A stretch of 64,000 bases of DNA from Bradyrhizobium sp. (GCF_030646015.1 NZ_JAUSLT010000019.1:62001-126000), one strand, 5' to 3'. Shown: positions 10,393-19,586, counted from the first letter of the stretch. Notes: generated by a model from the letters alone, not told the origin. A program made the numbers and translations.

Positions 10393-10540
10393 TCAGTGCT
10401 CTCCAAACGCGCTCATGCCGGGGCGTTGCCGCTTCCCGAATTGAATTGGTGTCGCTTACGACGCGGAAAGGGCGGCGCACACTCCTCGCCACCCCATCAA
10501 AAAATCTCTCGCCGGGTTTGAGCTTCTAGCCCGCAGGCAA

Positions 10541-10555
10541 TTAAGCTTCGATTAA
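10541..10555. promoter_or_regulatory. CtrA-type box, TTAA-N7-TTAA
   Basis: TTAAGCTTCGATTAA matches the full alphaproteobacterial CtrA consensus (two TTAA half-sites spaced by seven bases) and is followed by C, as in the extended consensus. It lies about 150 bp upstream of the rpoD start and 88 bp downstream of the dnaG stop. It is the only full match noticed in the window. Confidence 0.55.
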
Positions 10556-10642
10556 CCCTGTCGATCCTGTTTTTGCAGCCAAACCATGGGTTTGGCGAGT
10601 CTTTTCGCGGTTCCGGCGGCTGCCGTCCGCAGCATTTTTTTA

Positions 10643-12667
10643 TCAGACGCTGCGCTGGGACCGGCCCGATAACTCCCCAAAACCCTCGATCAGGGCCTCG
10701 GTGCCGTCCACTTCCTCCAGCCGGGCCTTGATATCGCGCAGCCACGCCAGATTGGCCTCACTGGCCTCGTCGCCGAGGGCCTGCTCGGCATCCTTCAATT
10801 CCCTAAGTAAGGAGTGCCATTGGCGATGCAAGGAGACCAGCTGGTGCCAGGTGGAAAGAACGTCCTCGCGGGCGGCGCCGACCTGGACGCCCCATACCGC
10901 CTGGGTCGTGATTGCCCGCTCAACCCTTTGAAGAACCTCCTGAAATCCCCGCGCGGCCAGGTCGGCGCGCATTTTCTCGGCCGCTTCTTCCGGTTCCGGG
11001 CTCTGGTGATGGTCGCTGGCAAAGGCGGCGATTATGCCGGCGCGCAGTTTGTTGGCTTCCGGATGGGCCATTTCCAGCGCCGCCACCTCTTCGAGATGGT
11101 CGTGCAGCAGCCAGGGGTGGTTGATCAGGGACTGCAGAATCAGCGCCTCGCGGCGGGAAATCGCGCTGCGCTGGCCGCGCATGATCGGGCTCAGCGCCAG
11201 TTGCGGGCTCGCCGCCTGGTAGGGCCCGCGGTTGATGGTCTGGGTGCCGGCCTGGGCCCGGCCGCGCGGCTCGATTCGGCCCGCCGCCCCCGGCGTGAAG
11301 GTGGCGCGGGGCGCAAAACCGCGGCCTGATTCGCGGCCGAAACCGCCGGCCCCGCGGCCGGCGAAATTGCCCCTGTTATAGCCGCCGCGGCCACCTTCCG
11401 GCGCAAAGGTGCGCTGCAGGCGCTCGGCGAGATCCTGGCGGTAATAGCGCCGCACCACCTCGTCGCGGATGCCATTTGTCAGTTCCTTGATCCGCGCCTC
11501 CAGAGCGGCGCGGCGCTCGGGCGTGGCGAAGGTGCCGCTTTCGATCTCGCGCGACCAGATCACGTCGGCGAGGCCGCGCGCCTGCCCGATCACTTCCTCG
11601 ATCGCGCCGCGTCCGCCGGAGCGCGCGAGGTCGTCGGGGTCCTGTCCCTCCGGCAGCAGCGCGAAACGCAGGCTCTTGCCCGGTGCAAGGAGTGGAAGCG
11701 CCAGCTCGGCGGCGCGCCATGCCGCCTTCTGCCCGGCCTTGTCGCCGTCGAAGCAAAGTATCGGTTCGTCCGCCATCTTCCACAGCAGCACCAGCTGGTT
11801 CTCGGTCAGCGCCGTGCCGAGCGGGGCGACGCTGGCGGGGAAGCCCGCGCCGACCATGGCGATGACGTCGACATAGCCTTCCACCACCACCAGGACAGCG
11901 CCGTTATGGGTGGCGAGACGTGCGGCGGCGAGGTTGTAGAGATTGTCGCCCTTGTGAAACAGCGGTGTTTCCGGCGAATTCATGTATTTCGCCGGAACGT
12001 CCTTCTCTAGCGCACGGCCGCCGAACGCGATCACCCGTCCGCGCAGGTCGGTGATCGGAAACATCACGCGGTCGCGAAAACGATCCCACGGCACCGGGAT
12101 GTCGTCGCCCGACACCAGCAGGCCGGCTTCGACCATGTCCTCGACCGGAATGCCATGGCCGCCGAGATATTCCTTCAGCGCAAAGCGTTCGCCGGGCGCA
12201 TAGCCGATGCGGAACTGGAGCTGCACCGCCGGCGAAATCGCGCGGTCGGCGAGATAGCCGCGCGCCTTGGCGCCGTTGCGGGAGGCCAGCGTCTCGGCGA
12301 AGAATTTCGCCGCCAGTTCCATCACGTCATACAGCGTCTTGCGGCGCTGCTCGTGCCGCGCGGCATCCGGGGTCGCGGCCGGCAGTGCGAGGCCCGCCAT
12401 CGCGGCCAGCCGCTCGACCGCCTCGGTAAAACCGACGCCCTCGGTCTCCATCAGGAAGGAGATGATGTCGCCGTGCTTGCCGGAAGAGAAGTCGTGGTAA
12501 AATCCCTTCTGGTCGTTGACCGTAAAGGACGGCGATTTCTCCTGCTGGAACGGCGACAGCCCCTTCCACTCCCTTCCTGCCCGCTTCAACTTCACGCGCC
12601 GTCCGACGACTTCCGAAACCGGAAGCCGGGCGCGCAGGTCGTCGAGAAATTGGGGCGTGAAGCGCAT
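10643..12667 (-). CDS. dnaG: DNA primase DnaG, zinc ligands replaced
   Basis: 674 residues. N-terminal domain with the family context GLSPFQQEKSPSF...GFYHDFSSGKHGD, but the four expected zinc ligands (C-x2-H...C-x2-C) are S38, Q41, D59 and S62. The TOPRIM catalytic core follows, with VVVEGYVDVIA and the acidic CFDGDKAG, then an Arg/Gly-rich linker (~420-480) and a helical C-terminal DnaB-interaction domain. It synthesises RNA primers at the replication fork. Start set at 12667 (MRFTPQFL), the usual N-terminus of alphaproteobacterial DnaG; the TTG at 12685 is less likely. Upstream of rpoD on the same strand. Confidence 0.96.
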   Translation of the reverse strand: MRFTPQFLDDLRARLPVSEVVGRRVKLKRAGREWKGLSPFQQEKSPSFTVNDQKGFYHDFSSGKHGDIISFLMETEGVGFTEAVERLAAMAGLALPAATPDAARHEQRRKTLYDVMELAAKFFAETLASRNGAKARGYLADRAISPAVQLQFRIGYAPGERFALKEYLGGHGIPVEDMVEAGLLVSGDDIPVPWDRFRDRVMFPITDLRGRVIAFGGRALEKDVPAKYMNSPETPLFHKGDNLYNLAAARLATHNGAVLVVVEGYVDVIAMVGAGFPASVAPLGTALTENQLVLLWKMADEPILCFDGDKAGQKAAWRAAELALPLLAPGKSLRFALLPEGQDPDDLARSGGRGAIEEVIGQARGLADVIWSREIESGTFATPERRAALEARIKELTNGIRDEVVRRYYRQDLAERLQRTFAPEGGRGGYNRGNFAGRGAGGFGRESGRGFAPRATFTPGAAGRIEPRGRAQAGTQTINRGPYQAASPQLALSPIMRGQRSAISRREALILQSLINHPWLLHDHLEEVAALEMAHPEANKLRAGIIAAFASDHHQSPEPEEAAEKMRADLAARGFQEVLQRVERAITTQAVWGVQVGAAREDVLSTWHQLVSLHRQWHSLLRELKDAEQALGDEASEANLAWLRDIKARLEEVDGTEALIEGFGELSGRSQRSV

Positions 12668-12743
12668 TCGCGATGTGTAACCCAAGGTGTGAGGAAACGC
12701 TCATAATATCAGCCTTCTCCCGGCTATTCACAGGCCCACCACC

Positions 12744-12821
12744 GTCATTCCGGGGCACGCGCAGCGTGAACCCGGAATCTCGAGATTCCGGGTCTGGTCC
12801 TTCGGACCATCCCGGAATGAC
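12744..12821. repeat. Palindromic intergenic repeat upstream of dnaG
   Basis: GTCATTCCGGGG...CCCGGAATGAC form the outer arms, with a central inverted pair CCCGGAATCTCGAGATTCCGGG. This is another of the short repeat families common in Bradyrhizobium-type genomes. It lies between dnaG and the divergent chlorite-dismutase-like gene. Confidence 0.7.
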
Positions 12822-12863
12822 AGCACTCTTGAACCCCGCCCGGTTCCACGCTTCGATAGCCCC

Positions 12864-13427
12864 ATGTTCACGACTTTCAGGGGCGGCCAGAGCGGCGCGT
12901 GGCGGGTGACGGCGTTTTCGGCGGTGAAGGGCCCGCCGCTTGAGGCCGTGCCTTCGCTGTCGGTGGTGCATTCCGAGGCGATCGCGCTGCCGCTGTTGCC
13001 GTCGCGGACCTCGTGGCGGCTGGCCGGGGTCGCCAGCCATGTTCGTTATGTCGAGCGGGGCGAGAAGACGCAGCTCACCGAAAAGCAGGAAGGGCTCGGC
13101 CGCCCCGAGGCGAGTTGCGCGGCGCTGATCCCGATCCGGAAATCGGCTGCCTGGTGGGAGCTGACGCAGGAAGAGCGGCGGCGGATTTTCGAGGACAAGT
13201 CGCACCATATCGCCACCGGCCTGAAGTACCTGCCGATGATCGCGCGCCAGCTCTATCACTGCCGCGATCTCGGCGAGCCGTTCGATTTCCTGACCTGGTT
13301 CGAATACGCGCCGCAGAATGCGTTGTTCTTCGACGATCTGGTGCGGGTGCTGCGCGCGACCGAGGAATGGAGCTACGTCGAGCGCGAGGTCGATATCCGC
13401 GTCACAAGGATCGATCTGGCGGGGTAA
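12864..13427 (+). CDS. Chlorite dismutase-family haem protein (short, dimeric type)
   Basis: 187 residues, the length of the compact single-domain chlorite dismutases known from Nitrobacter and Bradyrhizobium rather than the longer pentameric form. The haem-site region reads DKSHHIATGLKYLPMIARQL: H115 fits the proximal haem ligand and R128 the distal arginine (13 residues apart, as in the Nitrobacter enzyme). The block GEPFDFLTWFEYAP is also characteristic. Activity may be chlorite detoxification or another haem function; the sequence alone does not decide. ATG at 12864 has no strong Shine-Dalgarno sequence. Convergent with the next gene, 6 nt apart. Confidence 0.82.
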   Translation: MFTTFRGGQSGAWRVTAFSAVKGPPLEAVPSLSVVHSEAIALPLLPSRTSWRLAGVASHVRYVERGEKTQLTEKQEGLGRPEASCAALIPIRKSAAWWELTQEERRRIFEDKSHHIATGLKYLPMIARQLYHCRDLGEPFDFLTWFEYAPQNALFFDDLVRVLRATEEWSYVEREVDIRVTRIDLAG

Positions 13428-13433
13428 GCGCGG

Positions 13434-13832
13434 CTACTTCTCCAGAAACCGCCCCGAAGCGATGCGCGGCAGGCCGGTGACCGGCCAGTTGTAGAGATAG
13501 GTCCAGGCCTCGCTGACAGCCTCGTCTTCGAGCGTCACCGGCAGCATCTGCCTGACATATTCGGTCGGCTCGGCAAAGCCCTCGCCGCAGGCCTCGTACA
13601 TGTCGAATTCGCGCAGCAATGCTTCCGGCTGGCGCAGCCGGTACAGTTCGCCGAACACGATTTCGGCGGGATCGTCCGACAGCAGCAGCCCGGGATAATG
13701 TTTGATGAGATAAAGGCGGCCGCAGCAGCGCGCCTCGCCGATGAAATCGGCGCTGCGCGACAACAGCTGCGCCATCGGATGGTCGAAGCCGCGCATCAAG
13801 GTGCCGTAGACGAAGAGACGATCTGAAGTCAT
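13434..13832 (-). CDS. Gamma-glutamylcyclotransferase-like (AIG2/GGCT) protein
   Basis: 132 residues. The N-terminal RLFVYGTLMRGFDHP carries the phosphate/substrate-loop motif xVYGTLxxG of the GGCT-like fold, and acidic residues expected for catalysis occur in DMYEACGEGF. Members act on gamma-glutamyl amines or related amides; many are unassigned. Cytosolic. It ends 6 nt from the convergent chlorite-dismutase-like gene. Confidence 0.8.
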   Translation of the reverse strand: MTSDRLFVYGTLMRGFDHPMAQLLSRSADFIGEARCCGRLYLIKHYPGLLLSDDPAEIVFGELYRLRQPEALLREFDMYEACGEGFAEPTEYVRQMLPVTLEDEAVSEAWTYLYNWPVTGLPRIASGRFLEK

Positions 13833-13848
13833 GGCGGGATGTATAACC

Positions 13849-13969
13849 CGTCATTGCGAGCGAAGCGAAGCAATCCATCGAGCGGCGTACTGAGCTGTGG
13901 ATTGCTTCGTCGCATCCGCCTTCGCCCGAAGGCGGGCTTCGACGGACAAGAGGGCTCCTCGCAATGACG
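13849..13969. repeat. Palindromic intergenic repeat (CGTCATTGCGAG type)
   Basis: CGTCATTGCGAG at the left end is mirrored by CTCGCAATGACG at the right end. An inner pair GAAGCAATCCA/TGGATTGCTTC lengthens the hairpin. A minimal copy with the same ends is at 39035-39065. Confidence 0.75.
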
Positions 13970-13986
13970 GCTGATGAACCGGTGCC

Positions 13987-14799
13987 CTACGCCGTCACCA
14001 CTTCATCGCTGATGACGACGAACTTTACCAGGTCCATCCGGCCAAAGCTGGTGGTCAGCGCCACGTCGGCGGCGTCGCGGCCGGTGCCCATCAGGATGCG
14101 GCCGATCCGCGGGTGGTTGTGGCGGGCGTCGAAGGTGTACCACTGGCCCGACAGATAGACCTGAAACCAGCCCGAAAAATCCATCGGCGCCGGATCGGGC
14201 GGGATGCCGATGTCGCCCATATAGCCGGTGCAGTAGCGCGCCGGGATATTCATGCAGCGGCAGAACGTCAGCGCCAGATGCGCGAAGTCGCGGCAGACGC
14301 CGGTGCCCTGCTCGTAGACGTCATGCGCCGACTTCATGTGATGCGCGTGCTGATAGCCGAAGGTGACGTGGTTGTGGACGAATTCGGTGATCGCCGCGAC
14401 CCGGGCCCAGCCCGGCGGCGTATTGCCGAACAGCGACCAGGCGATGTCGGTCAGCTTGTCGGTCTCGCAATAGCGGCTCGGCATCAGATAGAGCAGCAGT
14501 TCGTCCGGCAGCAGGTCGATCGGGACCTGCTGCGCGGTCGGCATCACCACATCGGGCAATCCGGAATCGCGCACCAGCGCCGAGCCGCGCAGGGTGACGC
14601 CGCCGGCGGGCGCCACCAGCCGGCCGCAGACATTGCCGAAAATGTCGCGGTAGAATCCGATCGGCACGTCGGGTTCGGCGATGATGCTTTCGGTGCCGAC
14701 GATATCGGAAAAGCGCGAGGGGTGAATGCTGAGCATGATCACCATCGGGGTCGGTTGCACCGCCGCATAGGCAATCTCGAATCCCACCTTGATCTGCAT
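13987..14799 (-). CDS. Transglutaminase-like cysteine peptidase-family protein (second in pair)
   Basis: 270 residues. The transglutaminase-like core has the catalytic Cys in GTGVCRDFAHLALTFCR, followed by IPARYCTGYMGD, and the His/Asp region WYTFDARHNHPRIG. The N-terminal ~130 residues form the beta-rich domain usual in bacterial family members. It is 5 nt downstream of a paralogue with the same domain and is surely co-transcribed with it. Such pairs occur near N-formylglutamate amidohydrolase-like and proteasome-accessory-type genes in rhizobia; the substrate is unknown. No signal peptide, so cytosolic. Confidence 0.85.
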   Translation of the reverse strand: MQIKVGFEIAYAAVQPTPMVIMLSIHPSRFSDIVGTESIIAEPDVPIGFYRDIFGNVCGRLVAPAGGVTLRGSALVRDSGLPDVVMPTAQQVPIDLLPDELLLYLMPSRYCETDKLTDIAWSLFGNTPPGWARVAAITEFVHNHVTFGYQHAHHMKSAHDVYEQGTGVCRDFAHLALTFCRCMNIPARYCTGYMGDIGIPPDPAPMDFSGWFQVYLSGQWYTFDARHNHPRIGRILMGTGRDAADVALTTSFGRMDLVKFVVISDEVVTA

Positions 14800-14804
14800 C
14801 AGGC

Positions 14805-15704
14805 CTATTCCTCTTCACTGACCGAAACGACGTTGATGCTCACCTCCATGCCAACGAAGGCGTCGGCCGAGCCCAGATAGGTGCCGTGCAGCGGAACCGC
14901 CTGGCGCGGATCGCGCGCCACCGCGACGCGGACGAGGTCGCGGGTACCGACGATGCCGTTGGTCGGATCGAATTCGATCCAGCCGGCGCTCGGCAGGTAC
15001 ACCTGCACCCAGGCGTGGGTATTGCCGCCGCCGACATAGCCATGGGCGCGGTCGCCCGGGATGAAGATGTAGCCCGACACGAAACGCGCGGCGATGCCGA
15101 GCCGCCGCAGCGCCTCGATCATGAACAGCGCATAGTCGCGGCAGGTGCCGGACCTCGTCTGCAGCGTGTCGAGCGGATGCTGGGTGCCGTGCTCATGCCG
15201 CTTGCGGTAGGTGAACTGCGCGCGGATACCGTGGGTCATGCCGGAGAGAATGTTGAAGGTCGGCGTCGGCCCCTCGCCGTCGAGAAAATTACGCGCCCAG
15301 GCCGACAGCTCGCCGTCGGGGTCGCCATATTGCGGCGCGATGTATTGCACGAGGTCGGGAAACTCGTCGTTGTTGTAGAGGAACGGATAGAAATACGCCG
15401 GATCGTCCGCGGTCAGCGCGAACTCGTCGGCCGGGTTGTGCTCGACCGTAGCGGTGGAGGTGAAGGTCAGGGTTTCCGAGCGCTCGTCAAAGGTCGCGAT
15501 CGCGACGCTGTTGCCGAATACGTCGTGGATCCAGCGCAGCGACATCGGCGGCGGCGCGATCTCGAGGCTGTTGGACAGCATGCGCAGATCGTGGCCGTCG
15601 CGCGGGCGCAGCATGATACGGTGTTCGCCGAACGCCACCGGGTGGGCATAGCGATATTCGGTCTTGTGATGGATCGTCAGGAGCGGCATCGTCGAAGCAA
15701 TCAT
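14805..15704 (-). CDS. Transglutaminase-like cysteine peptidase-family protein (first in pair)
   Basis: 299 residues. N-terminal beta-rich domain (LTIHHKTEYRYAHPVAFGEH..., typical of the family), then the transglutaminase core with catalytic Cys in RSGTCRDYALFMIEALRR, IAARFVSGYIF, the His in NTHAWVQVYLP and the Asp in WIEFDPTNG. All three triad residues are present. Start at 15704 (MIASTMPLL) has GGAAA about 7 nt upstream; MPLL at 15689 is an alternative. First gene of a two-gene minus-strand operon, divergent from the N-formylglutamate amidohydrolase gene. Confidence 0.85.
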   Translation of the reverse strand: MIASTMPLLTIHHKTEYRYAHPVAFGEHRIMLRPRDGHDLRMLSNSLEIAPPPMSLRWIHDVFGNSVAIATFDERSETLTFTSTATVEHNPADEFALTADDPAYFYPFLYNNDEFPDLVQYIAPQYGDPDGELSAWARNFLDGEGPTPTFNILSGMTHGIRAQFTYRKRHEHGTQHPLDTLQTRSGTCRDYALFMIEALRRLGIAARFVSGYIFIPGDRAHGYVGGGNTHAWVQVYLPSAGWIEFDPTNGIVGTRDLVRVAVARDPRQAVPLHGTYLGSADAFVGMEVSINVVSVSEEE

Positions 15705-15786
15705 CGTGATTTCCGGCAATCTAATCTATAGAGATCGTTGCTCATTTCTAACTCGATATGCTGCTTCGATAGGCAACAGGCAAGAT

Positions 15787-16590
15787 ATGGCTCTGGATAA
15801 CGCGGGCGATACATCCCTACTCCTCGGCAAAGATGAAGTTCCGCCGGTTCTCGAACAAAATGCGCATGGACGGTCGCCGTTCCTGCTGACTGCGGACCAT
15901 TACGGCCGCCTGATCCCGCGGGCGCTCGGCGATCTCGGGTTGCCCTCAGGCGAACTGACGCGCCACATCGCCTGGGACATCGGCATCGCCGGCGTCGCCG
16001 AGGCGCTGTCGAACCAGCTCGGCGCGCATCTGATCGCGCAGCGCTATTCGCGGCTGGTGATCGACTGCAACCGGCCGCACGACGCGCCGAGCTCGATTCC
16101 CCTGATGTCGGAGGCGACCACCATCCCGGGCAACGAAAACCTTGGCCATGACGCCGCCGAGGCGCGGCGCCGCGAGATCTTCGCTCCCTACCACCGCCGC
16201 ATCACCGAAGTGATCGACGCCCGCCTGCGCCAGGACCTGCCGACCGTGCTGGTGGCGCTGCACAGCTTTACGCCCGTCTATGCCGGCGTCGCGCGACCCT
16301 GGCACATCGGCACGCTGTATCATCGCGACACGAGGCTGCCGCCGCTATTGCTCAAACTGCTGCGCGATGAAACCGATCTCGTGGTCGGCGACAACGAACC
16401 CTATGCGGTCAGCGACGAGACCGATTACGGCATTCCCGTCCACGGCGAAGCGCGCGGCCTGATGAACACCGGAATTGAAATCCGCCAGGATCTGATCGCG
16501 CATCCCGCCGGGCAACAGCAATGGGCCGACCGGCTGGCGCGGATCTTCGGCGAGATCGAAACGGTGATGCGGGCGCAAGGACTGGTTTAG
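15787..16590 (+). CDS. N-formylglutamate amidohydrolase-family protein
   Basis: 267 residues. Features of the FGase family: a Zn-site-like RSPFLLTADHYGR near the start, HIAWDIGIAGVAE, an ARYSR-like block (QRYSRLVIDCNRP) and VALHSFTPVYAG. These fit an M14-like zinc hydrolase that cleaves N-formylglutamate, the last step of one histidine degradation route. No hut genes are nearby, so the in vivo substrate may differ. Divergent from the transglutaminase pair, with 82 bp between starts. Confidence 0.83.
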   Translation: MALDNAGDTSLLLGKDEVPPVLEQNAHGRSPFLLTADHYGRLIPRALGDLGLPSGELTRHIAWDIGIAGVAEALSNQLGAHLIAQRYSRLVIDCNRPHDAPSSIPLMSEATTIPGNENLGHDAAEARRREIFAPYHRRITEVIDARLRQDLPTVLVALHSFTPVYAGVARPWHIGTLYHRDTRLPPLLLKLLRDETDLVVGDNEPYAVSDETDYGIPVHGEARGLMNTGIEIRQDLIAHPAGQQQWADRLARIFGEIETVMRAQGLV

Positions 16591-16629
16591 CCCAGCGCCA
16601 CACCGCTGCGGCGCCGAACGCCATTTCCG

Positions 16630-16920
16630 CTAGGAACTGGCAGGCTTGCGCCGCCGGTGAATAATCGGTTCCTGTTTCAGCGGAGCACAAGAACTGCTTT
16701 CCGCTTCTTCCCGGGTGGATTCGGAGTTGGTCAAAACCTGCTGGACGCCATTGAAGAACAGATAGCGGCAATGCTTCCTGTAGAATGGCACTGGATAGTC
16801 GTCGCTCAGCCGAGCGGTTTCTATCCTCGATCCGACCAGGATCCCGCGGTTGAGCCCGTAGCCGGACGCCAGAACGACAGCCAGGCCCAACAAAGTCCAA
16901 TGAACTGGAGGTAATCGCAT
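16630..16920 (-). CDS. Small single-pass membrane protein, conserved type
   Basis: 96 residues: one N-terminal hydrophobic helix (WTLLGLAVVLASGYGL, ~8-23), then a hydrophilic part with two cysteines (HCRYLF, SSCAPL) and a basic tail (HRRRKPASS). Likely inner-membrane anchored with a periplasmic domain. GGAGG sits 8 nt before the ATG. No function recognised. Confidence 0.65.
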   Translation of the reverse strand: MRLPPVHWTLLGLAVVLASGYGLNRGILVGSRIETARLSDDYPVPFYRKHCRYLFFNGVQQVLTNSESTREEAESSSCAPLKQEPIIHRRRKPASS

Positions 16921-17064
16921 GGCCTTGTCCTCAACGGGGATGCGCGGAAGAAGCGCTGATTGACCGGGCGGAGATGACGTCCTGGAGAATGCGTTGCCGG
17001 TCCCCGCATTCGAAGCGGCATCGAAAGGTCGCTTGCAAGTTGCCCGGCCGCCAGTCCATGGCCG

Positions 17065-17742
17065 TTATTCATCCATGCACTGAAGAATGAAGGCCGTGCG
17101 GTCCCTCGGCAGCACACCTTGAACAACAGCCTTTTGCCGGCACTTGAGCTGCGCGATATGCGTGGCGAGCGACTTGGCCCGGCGCGCTTCGGCGGCCGGA
17201 TCGCCCGCCTCGACTACCGTTATCTTCAGCACCCGGATAGGCGAGCCATCCGACTCAAACTGGAATTCATAGGTCTTCCCATCTCCGTTAGTCGCAGTAC
17301 AGGAGACGCTCGACACCCGTTGGGTCGCCAAACTCCCGGTTTGCCTGCACGTTCCAGTCGCGGGTTCGACGGAAGGTATCCAAAACCCGCCGACGTTGGG
17401 CCGGTGCCTGGATTTCAGAAGCATCTGGTCGATGGACAGCTCGTACAGATTATCCTGCACGCGCCTGGCGTTTTCGCCCGAGAACGTGATGATGCTACTA
17501 TCATCGTCCGGATCGTTTACAGGAACAATGAAGCCGGATCGGCCGCCGGGGCTGTGGGAAAAGGCAACGGCATTGCATGAGAAGTCGCGTTCCGCTACTT
17601 TTAGCGTGGTGCACTTGCCAGTCATCGACGCGAACATGTCCAGCTCAGGTCCATGCCGCCCGACCTCGTCGGCGAACAGTGCAACCGAGCCAATTGAAAT
17701 CGACAAAAACGCAACGGCGGCTACTCGCCAACTGAAGCGCAT
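17065..17742 (-). CDS. Secreted protein of unknown function
   Basis: 225 residues with a signal peptide (WRVAAVAFLSISIGSVALF, ~5-23). Six cysteines in the mature part (GKCTT, FSCNA, GTCRQ, VSCTA, LKCRQ, LQCMD) suggest up to three disulphides in the periplasm. No known family was recognised. Confidence 0.65.
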   Translation of the reverse strand: MRFSWRVAAVAFLSISIGSVALFADEVGRHGPELDMFASMTGKCTTLKVAERDFSCNAVAFSHSPGGRSGFIVPVNDPDDDSSIITFSGENARRVQDNLYELSIDQMLLKSRHRPNVGGFWIPSVEPATGTCRQTGSLATQRVSSVSCTATNGDGKTYEFQFESDGSPIRVLKITVVEAGDPAAEARRAKSLATHIAQLKCRQKAVVQGVLPRDRTAFILQCMDE

Positions 17743-17822
17743 GAAAACTACCCCCAGGCCAAATGCAGTCTGGACTCTGCTGGTAAACAGTCAAAGACGC
17801 AATGGGCTCATTCGGCGCCGCT

Positions 17823-18791
17823 CTAGCCGGCCGTCGCGATCAGATACGCAGCCGTCCAAAGTCCGAGCGCGACCAGCCACAGCAGCCAGCCGAACGGCAT
17901 GCCCGGGTTCAGCGTCGCCTCCGACGGATTGATCGGGTTGACCCAGACCTTGACGCCGGCGCCGTCCTGAAAATCCATCCCGAACAGGCGCAGCACCCAT
18001 CGCGATGTCGTTTTGGAATTACTGGAGAAGCTGCCATGCACGGCGGTATAGGCGATTTCCTTGAAGTGGTAGCAGTAGGACACCTTGCGCTCGTACATGA
18101 TCGAGCCGCGCCGGCCGCTGTCGCTGGGGGCCGCGCAGTATTCATCCAGGCCGGACAGCTTTATCACGCCCGGCACCACCGGCCAGGTTTTTGCCAGTGC
18201 CGACTGCCGGCGCAGCACCAGCGCGAACAGGGCCGCGACCAGGCCGAAGCCGGCCAGTGCCACCGCCGGCACCGACATCTGCGGATTGGCCACGCGCGTG
18301 CTGACCAATTCCACGATGCGCGTGAGCCCGATCGAGGCGCCGAATACGCCGACGACCGCGATCGCCGTGGCGATCCCGAGGCAGCCCCACAGGCCCTGCG
18401 GCAGGTCGCGCTCCAGCACCGCCTCGCGCGGGTGCCGCGAATTGTAATAGACCGTCACCTCAGTGCCGACCGGATATTTCGCGATGGTTTCGGCGACCTG
18501 GAAATTGCCGCGGTCTTCGCCGATGCTGACGCGGTTGTTGCGGAGCTTCTGGCCGCTGACGGAATATTCGTAAGTAATATTCGCAAAATTGCGCTGCTCG
18601 AGCTTGCGCCCGCGCTCGCTGTCGATCACCTTGACGTCGCGCAGTTCGGAGTTCGAGACCACCACCCTGCCCGGCGTCGACGGCCACTCCCGCGCCGCGC
18701 GCACCTGCAGCGTCTTGTAGATGGCGGCAACGAGAATGAGCCCGAGCGGCGCCAGCAGCATCGCGTAGACGAACCACGGCAAGTCAGGCAC
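17823..18791 (-). CDS. DUF3592-domain membrane protein
   Basis: 322 residues with about four membrane helices (near 5-25, 130-155, 170-195 and 295-318). Two extracytoplasmic beta domains each begin with a WPxxxG signature (EWPSTPGRVVVS and TWPVVPGVIKLS) and end in a TVYYNSRHPREAVLE-type or VWVNPINPSEATLN-type block, which is the duplicated DUF3592 pattern. The start is GTG at 18791, supported by AGGAAA 7-8 nt upstream. Function unknown. Confidence 0.78.
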   Translation of the reverse strand: MPDLPWFVYAMLLAPLGLILVAAIYKTLQVRAAREWPSTPGRVVVSNSELRDVKVIDSERGRKLEQRNFANITYEYSVSGQKLRNNRVSIGEDRGNFQVAETIAKYPVGTEVTVYYNSRHPREAVLERDLPQGLWGCLGIATAIAVVGVFGASIGLTRIVELVSTRVANPQMSVPAVALAGFGLVAALFALVLRRQSALAKTWPVVPGVIKLSGLDEYCAAPSDSGRRGSIMYERKVSYCYHFKEIAYTAVHGSFSSNSKTTSRWVLRLFGMDFQDGAGVKVWVNPINPSEATLNPGMPFGWLLWLVALGLWTAAYLIATAG

Positions 18792-18890
18792 GAAATGTTT
18801 CCTTGAGGGAAGAGCGGGCGATGAACACCGCCCGTCCTTTGGACGCGCCGGGATGCCGATCGGTTCAATGACTTGAGCGACGGAGCGGAT

Positions 18891-19508
18891 CTACCGCGCC
18901 CGCGTCAGCGCCAGCCAGATGCCACCGCCAACCATGAAGCCGCCGGAGATGCGCGACACCAGCCGGGTCCGCTGCGCCGAGAAGAACCGCCGGGCGCGGC
19001 CGGCCAGCACGGCGTAGATCGAATCGGTGACCGCGCCTGTCACCATGAAGGTGATGCCGAGCAGCGCCACCTGCGAGAAATGGTCCTTGTTCATGTCGAC
19101 GAACTGCGGAATAAACGCGCCGAAGAACACCAGCACCTTGGGGTTGGACAGCAGCACCACAAAGCCCTGCAGGAAGAACCCGCCGCGCGGCGGCGGCGGC
19201 GGCGCATCGGCATCGACGCCCTCGACCGGGCTGCGGATCAGCTTGATGCCGAGCCAGACCAAGTAGGCCGCGCCGGCAAACCGCACCCAGTCGAACCAGT
19301 AGCCCATCGTCGCCATCAGCGACGTCAGCCCGACCGCGACGATGCCGATCACGATCGCAAGGCCCGCCTGCACGCCGGCGATGTTGACCAGCGCCGCGCG
19401 GGTGCCGTAGCGCAGCCCATTGGCCAGCACCAGCGTGACGACGGGACCTGGAATCAACGCCAGCCCGATGCAGGCGGCGACAAAGGCGAGATAGACCTGA
19501 AGGGACAT
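18891..19508 (-). CDS. LysE/RhtB-family amino-acid exporter
   Basis: 205 residues, six predicted helices. The family signature LALIPGPVVTLVLANGLRYG is intact, followed by SNPKVLVFFGAFIPQF. A proline run (PPPPPRGG) lies in the central cytoplasmic loop. Expected to export an amino acid or homoserine-lactone-like compound; substrate unknown. It is more canonical than the LysE-type gene at 2127-2738, which has lost the second signature proline. Confidence 0.87.
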   Translation of the reverse strand: MSLQVYLAFVAACIGLALIPGPVVTLVLANGLRYGTRAALVNIAGVQAGLAIVIGIVAVGLTSLMATMGYWFDWVRFAGAAYLVWLGIKLIRSPVEGVDADAPPPPPRGGFFLQGFVVLLSNPKVLVFFGAFIPQFVDMNKDHFSQVALLGITFMVTGAVTDSIYAVLAGRARRFFSAQRTRLVSRISGGFMVGGGIWLALTRAR

Positions 19509-19586
19509 GGGGGACTCGCGGGTTCAGTCGGGAGGACGATTGGATTATGCACGAACAGCGCGGCGGTGGAAATCGCGCTCTTTTTT

